From NCBI GenBank assembly GCA_965205235.1, contig CBDBGD010000005.1, positions 1 to 64,000 on the forward strand: DNA of 64,000 nt, written 5' to 3'. A model generated the notes under the pieces. The model did no database searches and had not been told where the DNA came from. It saw nothing but the letters and a program-made list of their open reading frames with translations. Position numbers and translations under genes: made by a program. The stretch's first letter is position 1, and every line of letters starts with the position of its first letter. This document shows, in pieces, positions 60,451 to 64,000 of the stretch. Source of the DNA: CBDBGD01 sp965205235 (GTDB taxonomy: Bacteria; Chloroflexota; Dehalococcoidia; Lucifugimonadales; UBA1127).

Positions 60451-63120
60451 CTATGGGTCCAGATGCTTGGCCCGCTGCTGGAGGTCGTGCAGAGCGTTCA
60501 GAGCGTCCAGTGGCGTCATCGACGAGATGTCCAGCGACTCCAGGCGTCGGATTAGCGCGTCGCCAACCTCGCCGAACAGCCCCAGCTGCACCGCCGGCGC
60601 GGCCTTGGGCCGCCAAGCCGCAGGCGGAGCCGCTGCCGACACCTCCGACGGCGCTCCGTGCGTCTCGAAGTACGCCAGAAGCTCCGTGGCCCTTGTGACG
60701 ACGGTATTCGGCAGGCCCGCAATCTGGGCCACGTGCACGCCGTAGCTCCTGTCAGCCGCCCCGGGCACGATGTATCGCAGGAAGACGACGTTGCCCTCCT
60801 CCTCTGCGACTGCCACGTTGTAGTTGCAGGCGCGAGGTAGGGACGACGCCAGGTCCGCAAGCTCGTGGTAGTGGGTGGCGAAGAGGGTCTTGCACCCCAG
60901 CCGTGGATGGTTGTGGATGAATTCGGCCACGGCGTGTGCGATGGCCAGCCCGTCGTAGGTACTGGTGCCCCGGCCTATTTCGTCAAGGACCACCAGGGAG
61001 CGGCGCGTCGCGTGGTGCAGGATGGCCGCCGTCTCCACCATCTCCACCATAAAGGTCGACTGGCCGGTCGCCAGGTCGTCCTGCAGCCCCACGCGGGTGA
61101 AGATGCGGTCCACCAGCCCGATCCGGGCCGACGACGCCGGCACGAAGCTGCCTATCTGCGCCATGAGCACGATCAGCGCCACCTGCCGGATGTAGGTAGA
61201 TTTGCCCGCCATGTTCGGCCCGGTGAGCACTACCAGAGAGCAGTCCTCGTTGTCGAGCGTCGTGGCGTTAGGGACGAAGCTGCCGGTGGGCAGCGCACGC
61301 TCGACGATGGGGTGGCGTCCGTCCTCGATCTCCAGAGCGTTGCTCTCGTCGACGACCGGTCGCGTGTAGTCGTTGCGGAACGCCGCCTCGGCCAGCGCTG
61401 CGAAGACGTCCACCTGGGCCAGCGCCCCGGCCGTCTGCAGCACTATGCCGGCCGACTCGGCGATCTGGCGGCAGACCTGCTGGAAGAGAGCGTTCTCCAG
61501 CTCCGCAATGCGCTCCTGGGCGTTCAGGATGCGGGACTCGTACTCCTTCAGCTCGGGCGTAATGAAGCGCTCTGCATTGACCAGGGTCTGCCGGCGGACG
61601 TAGTGGGTCGGCACGCGCCGGAGGTGCGGGCGCGTCACCTCCAGGTAGTAGCCGAAGACCCGGTTGTACCCCACCTTGAGCGAAGGGATGCCGGTGCTCG
61701 TCCGCTCCTGCGCCTCGAGTCCTGCCACGTAGGTCCGAGCGTCCCGCTGGGCCTCCCGAAGCTCGTCCAGCTCCGGCGACAGGCCCACGCGTATGGTCTC
61801 CCCGCCGCCTGCGCCGACCGACGGCTCGTCGACGATCGCGTTGGCGACCAACTCCACCACCTCGGTGCAGGGGTGTAGGCTGCTGTGCAGCCACGATAGC
61901 GACCCCTCCGCCTCCCCAACGAGCTCTCGAACGCGTGGCGCAGCCTCCAGTGTTCGGCGGAGGGCCTGCAGCTCCCGCGGCTGCGCCGCGCCTCCGCGGA
62001 TGCGATTGACCAGCCGTTCCAGGTCGGCCATCGTGCGGAGCAGCCGCCTGGTCTCCTCTCGCTGCGCGGCGCTGTGGACCAGCCACTCCACCGCGTCCTG
62101 GCGCCTGCGGACGTCGTCGACGTTCAGCAGAGGCTGGCCCAGCCACTCCCGCAGCAGCCGTCCCCCCATGGGCGTCTGGGCGAAGTCCAGCACGCCCAGC
62201 AACGACGGCCCGGCGCCGAACCGGCCTCCCTGGAACAGCTCCAGGTTGCGCCGCGTCTGCGGGTCCAGCGCCATGTAACGGGACGCCGAGTAGGTGTGCA
62301 GCGAGGTGAGCTGGCGCACGGTGCCCCGTTGCGTCTCCTCCAGGTAGGCTAGGATGGCCCCGGCGGCCTGCACAGCCAGCGGCAGCCCCTCGCACCCGAA
62401 CGGCTCGAGCGTCGCCGTGCCGAAGTGCTGCAATATCCGCTCCGTCGCCAGTTCTAGGTCGAAAGCCGAGGGCTCCATGTCCGTGGTCGTCCCTGGTCGA
62501 AAGAGCACAGCCTGGCCCTGGGGCACCAGCGTCTCGGCGGGCGACAGGCGCTCCAGCTCCAAGGGCACCTGCTCCAGCGAAAGGTGGGCCGTGGCGTAGG
62601 TCGACGTTGTAATGTCCGCGTACGCGAGGCCCGCGCTGTGGCCGTCGAGGATGACGGCGGCCAGGTAGTTCGGCGCGTTTCCCTCCAGCAGCACCGGCTC
62701 GACCACCGTCCCCGGCGTCACGACGCGCACCACCTCGCGGTCCACCAGCCCCCGCGACGTGGCGGGGTCGCTGGTCTGCTCGCAGATGGCGACGCGGTGG
62801 CCCTGCCGGATGAGGCGGGCCAGGTAGCCGTCCAGGGCGTGGTGGGGGATGCCCGCCATCGGCACTCGCTGTCCCTTGCCCATCTCCCTTGACGTCAGGA
62901 CGATCTCCAGCGCCTCCGAGACCACGCGTGCGTCTTCGTCGAAGGTCTCGTAGAAGTCCCCCAGCCGAAAGAGCAGCACCGCGTCGGGGAAGCGGCTCTT
63001 GACCTCCAGGTATTGGCGGCGGAGGGGTGTCGCCTCGGCGCCTGGAGCAGCGCTCTTCCGCGGCGTGGTGCGCGGCCGTCTTCCGACGTTCGATTTCTGC
63101 TCTCTCGCGGGCGGGCGCAT
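60451..63120 (-). CDS. mutS: DNA mismatch repair protein MutS
   Basis: This 889-residue protein has the mismatch-recognition FYE motif in LFRLGDFYETFDEDA, the connector, clamp and ATPase domains. Walker A is TGPNMAGKSTYIRQVAL, followed by FTRVGLQDDLATGQSTFMVE and LDEIGRGTSTYDGLAIA. It detects mispairs and recruits MutL. About 25 basic residues precede the core. It starts 14 nt after trmD. Confidence 0.96.
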   Translation of the reverse strand: MRPPAREQKSNVGRRPRTTPRKSAAPGAEATPLRRQYLEVKSRFPDAVLLFRLGDFYETFDEDARVVSEALEIVLTSREMGKGQRVPMAGIPHHALDGYLARLIRQGHRVAICEQTSDPATSRGLVDREVVRVVTPGTVVEPVLLEGNAPNYLAAVILDGHSAGLAYADITTSTYATAHLSLEQVPLELERLSPAETLVPQGQAVLFRPGTTTDMEPSAFDLELATERILQHFGTATLEPFGCEGLPLAVQAAGAILAYLEETQRGTVRQLTSLHTYSASRYMALDPQTRRNLELFQGGRFGAGPSLLGVLDFAQTPMGGRLLREWLGQPLLNVDDVRRRQDAVEWLVHSAAQREETRRLLRTMADLERLVNRIRGGAAQPRELQALRRTLEAAPRVRELVGEAEGSLSWLHSSLHPCTEVVELVANAIVDEPSVGAGGGETIRVGLSPELDELREAQRDARTYVAGLEAQERTSTGIPSLKVGYNRVFGYYLEVTRPHLRRVPTHYVRRQTLVNAERFITPELKEYESRILNAQERIAELENALFQQVCRQIAESAGIVLQTAGALAQVDVFAALAEAAFRNDYTRPVVDESNALEIEDGRHPIVERALPTGSFVPNATTLDNEDCSLVVLTGPNMAGKSTYIRQVALIVLMAQIGSFVPASSARIGLVDRIFTRVGLQDDLATGQSTFMVEMVETAAILHHATRRSLVVLDEIGRGTSTYDGLAIAHAVAEFIHNHPRLGCKTLFATHYHELADLASSLPRACNYNVAVAEEEGNVVFLRYIVPGAADRSYGVHVAQIAGLPNTVVTRATELLAYFETHGAPSEVSAAAPPAAWRPKAAPAVQLGLFGEVGDALIRRLESLDISSMTPLDALNALHDLQQRAKHLDP

Positions 63121-63134
63121 ACAGCCTACTCTGG

Positions 63135-63917
63135 TTACTCCGGGTCGCGGAGACCCGCGCCCGCGGCCTGCTTCAGCATGTCAAGGAACGCCCGGTCCTC
63201 GGCTGAAAGATCAGCCTGCAACAGCAGGTCCGGCCTGCGCTGCCACGTCCACAGCAGGGCTTGGCGGCGGCGCCACCGGGCGATTGCGCCGTGGTCGCCG
63301 GACAGCAGCACGGGGGGCGCCTCCAGCCCCTGGAAGTTGGCGGGGCGGGTGTACTGCGGCCCCTCCAGCAGACCATCGACGAACGAGTCGTTCGCGGCGG
63401 ATTCCGCATCGCCCAGCACGCCCGGCAACAGACGGGCGATTGCGTCGATGACGATGAGTGCGGGAAGCTCGCCTCCCGTGAGCACGTAGTCGCCGATGCT
63501 CAGCGTCCGCGTGGCCAGGTGCTCCTCGACTCGTCCGTCCACGCCCTCGTAGTGGCCGCAGATGAGGATGAGCGCCGCATGCGAGGCCAGCTCTGCGGCG
63601 ACTTTCTGACTGAAGGGCTGGCCCTGGGGCGAGAGGAGGACCACCGGCGTCGACGCTCGGCTCTCGGCGCCCAGGTGTGCCTCCACTTCTGCCGCCGCGT
63701 GCTCCGTCGCTGCGAAGATGGGCTCCGGCTTCATTACCATGCCCGGACCGCCTCCGAAGGGGTAGTCGTCCGCGGTGCGGTGACGGTCCGTCGTGAAGTC
63801 CCGGATGTCGTGCAGCCGCACCCGAAGTGCTTCGCGCTCCTGGGCCCTCTTCAGGATGCTCGCCTCGAGCGGCCCTGAGAAGGTGCTGGGGAAGAGGCTG
63901 AGGACGTGGATCTCCAT
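63135..63917 (-). CDS. trmD: tRNA (guanine(37)-N1)-methyltransferase
   Basis: This 260-residue SPOUT enzyme has FTTDRHRTADDYPFGGGPGM, ICGHYEGVDGRV and the trefoil-knot LSIGDYVLTGGELPALIVID, with the catalytic Asp in the DxSxFxxGLLEG-type segment (NDSFVDGLLEGPQYTRP). It methylates G37 to prevent frameshifting. A gene such as rimM or rpsP normally precedes it, and the window ends with what may be that gene's tail. Confidence 0.96.
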   Translation of the reverse strand: MEIHVLSLFPSTFSGPLEASILKRAQEREALRVRLHDIRDFTTDRHRTADDYPFGGGPGMVMKPEPIFAATEHAAAEVEAHLGAESRASTPVVLLSPQGQPFSQKVAAELASHAALILICGHYEGVDGRVEEHLATRTLSIGDYVLTGGELPALIVIDAIARLLPGVLGDAESAANDSFVDGLLEGPQYTRPANFQGLEAPPVLLSGDHGAIARWRRRQALLWTWQRRPDLLLQADLSAEDRAFLDMLKQAAGAGLRDPE

Positions 63918-63924
63918 CGACGCC

Positions 63925-64000
63925 CTACGAGCGGCGGCCGTGGGAGTGTCCGGCGCCGTGTGCGGGGCGATGTTCGGTGTCGCCCCGCACCGTGTCCAGT
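63925..64000 (-). CDS. Possible 3' end of the gene upstream of trmD
   Basis: On the minus strand an open frame runs from the window edge to TAG at 63925-63927, giving about 24 codons ending AGHSHGRRS. It could be the tail of rimM or another gene of the trmD cluster. The segment is too short to identify. Confidence 0.35.
   Translation of the reverse strand, partial: LDTVRGDTEHRPAHGAGHSHGRRS

Overview
The window is a GC-rich, gene-dense bacterial chromosome segment. Threonine/proline-rich lipoproteins, a fused accDA gene, RNase J, a dnaB-dnaD-dnaC-like replication cluster, RCC1-type surface proteins and an SF2/typA/recA/mutSL housekeeping set together suggest a Chloroflexota genome, perhaps a marine SAR202/Dehalococcoidia-type lineage. 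That assignment is inference from gene content and style; no rRNA gene is present.

Layout: 0-5.6 kb (+) holds the end of a probable DUF4129/transglutaminase gene, a polytopic membrane protein with internal repeats, a MoxR ATPase, a DUF58 protein and a small membrane protein, a typical MoxR-type operon. From 5.6 to 10.9 kb (+) lie a peptide-type ABC binding protein and two permeases, separated by a hicBA module, an orphan GNQNA-type gene and dispersed repeats. From 11 to 14.5 kb (-) is a small set with a VOC protein, alpha/beta hydrolase, Sfp-type phosphopantetheinyl transferase, stand-alone acyl carrier protein and methyltransferase. From 14.6 to 22.8 kb are a second hydrolase, a STAS protein, a sarcosine oxidase-type flavoenzyme, a DEAD-box helicase, typA, and a purine/pyrimidine permease fused to an ATPase-like domain. 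A 190-bp direct repeat shows that the helicase-typA block sits inside a broken permease-oxidase gene pair. From 23 to 31.6 kb are two RCC1-repeat lipoproteins (42 and 14 blades by my count) and a TIMP-like surface protein.

From 32 kb on the content is mostly housekeeping: tRNA-Lys(UUU), signal peptidase, an ECF sigma/anti-sigma pair, a SIMPL lipoprotein, then accDA, ftsK, RNase J and uracil-DNA glycosylase (-). A class V aminotransferase and an accessory SF2 helicase follow. The recA operon (-) contains a thioredoxin-fold oxidoreductase whose second active site reads UGA-Pro-His-Cys and looks like a selenoprotein. Then come rplI-dnaB-dnaD-dnaC-like (+), a repeat-rich gap, a thioredoxin-like lipoprotein, the two ABC ATPases (-), tRNA-Leu and tRNA-Lys(CUU), mutY (+), and mutL, a HAD protein, mutS and trmD (-).

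The strongest leads are the candidate selenocysteine residue, the period-7 organisation of the RCC1 proteins, the repeat-flanked operon disruption, and a pair of ~300-bp inverted repeats 46 kb apart that both abut the 3' end of a gene. All counts and alignments were made by eye.
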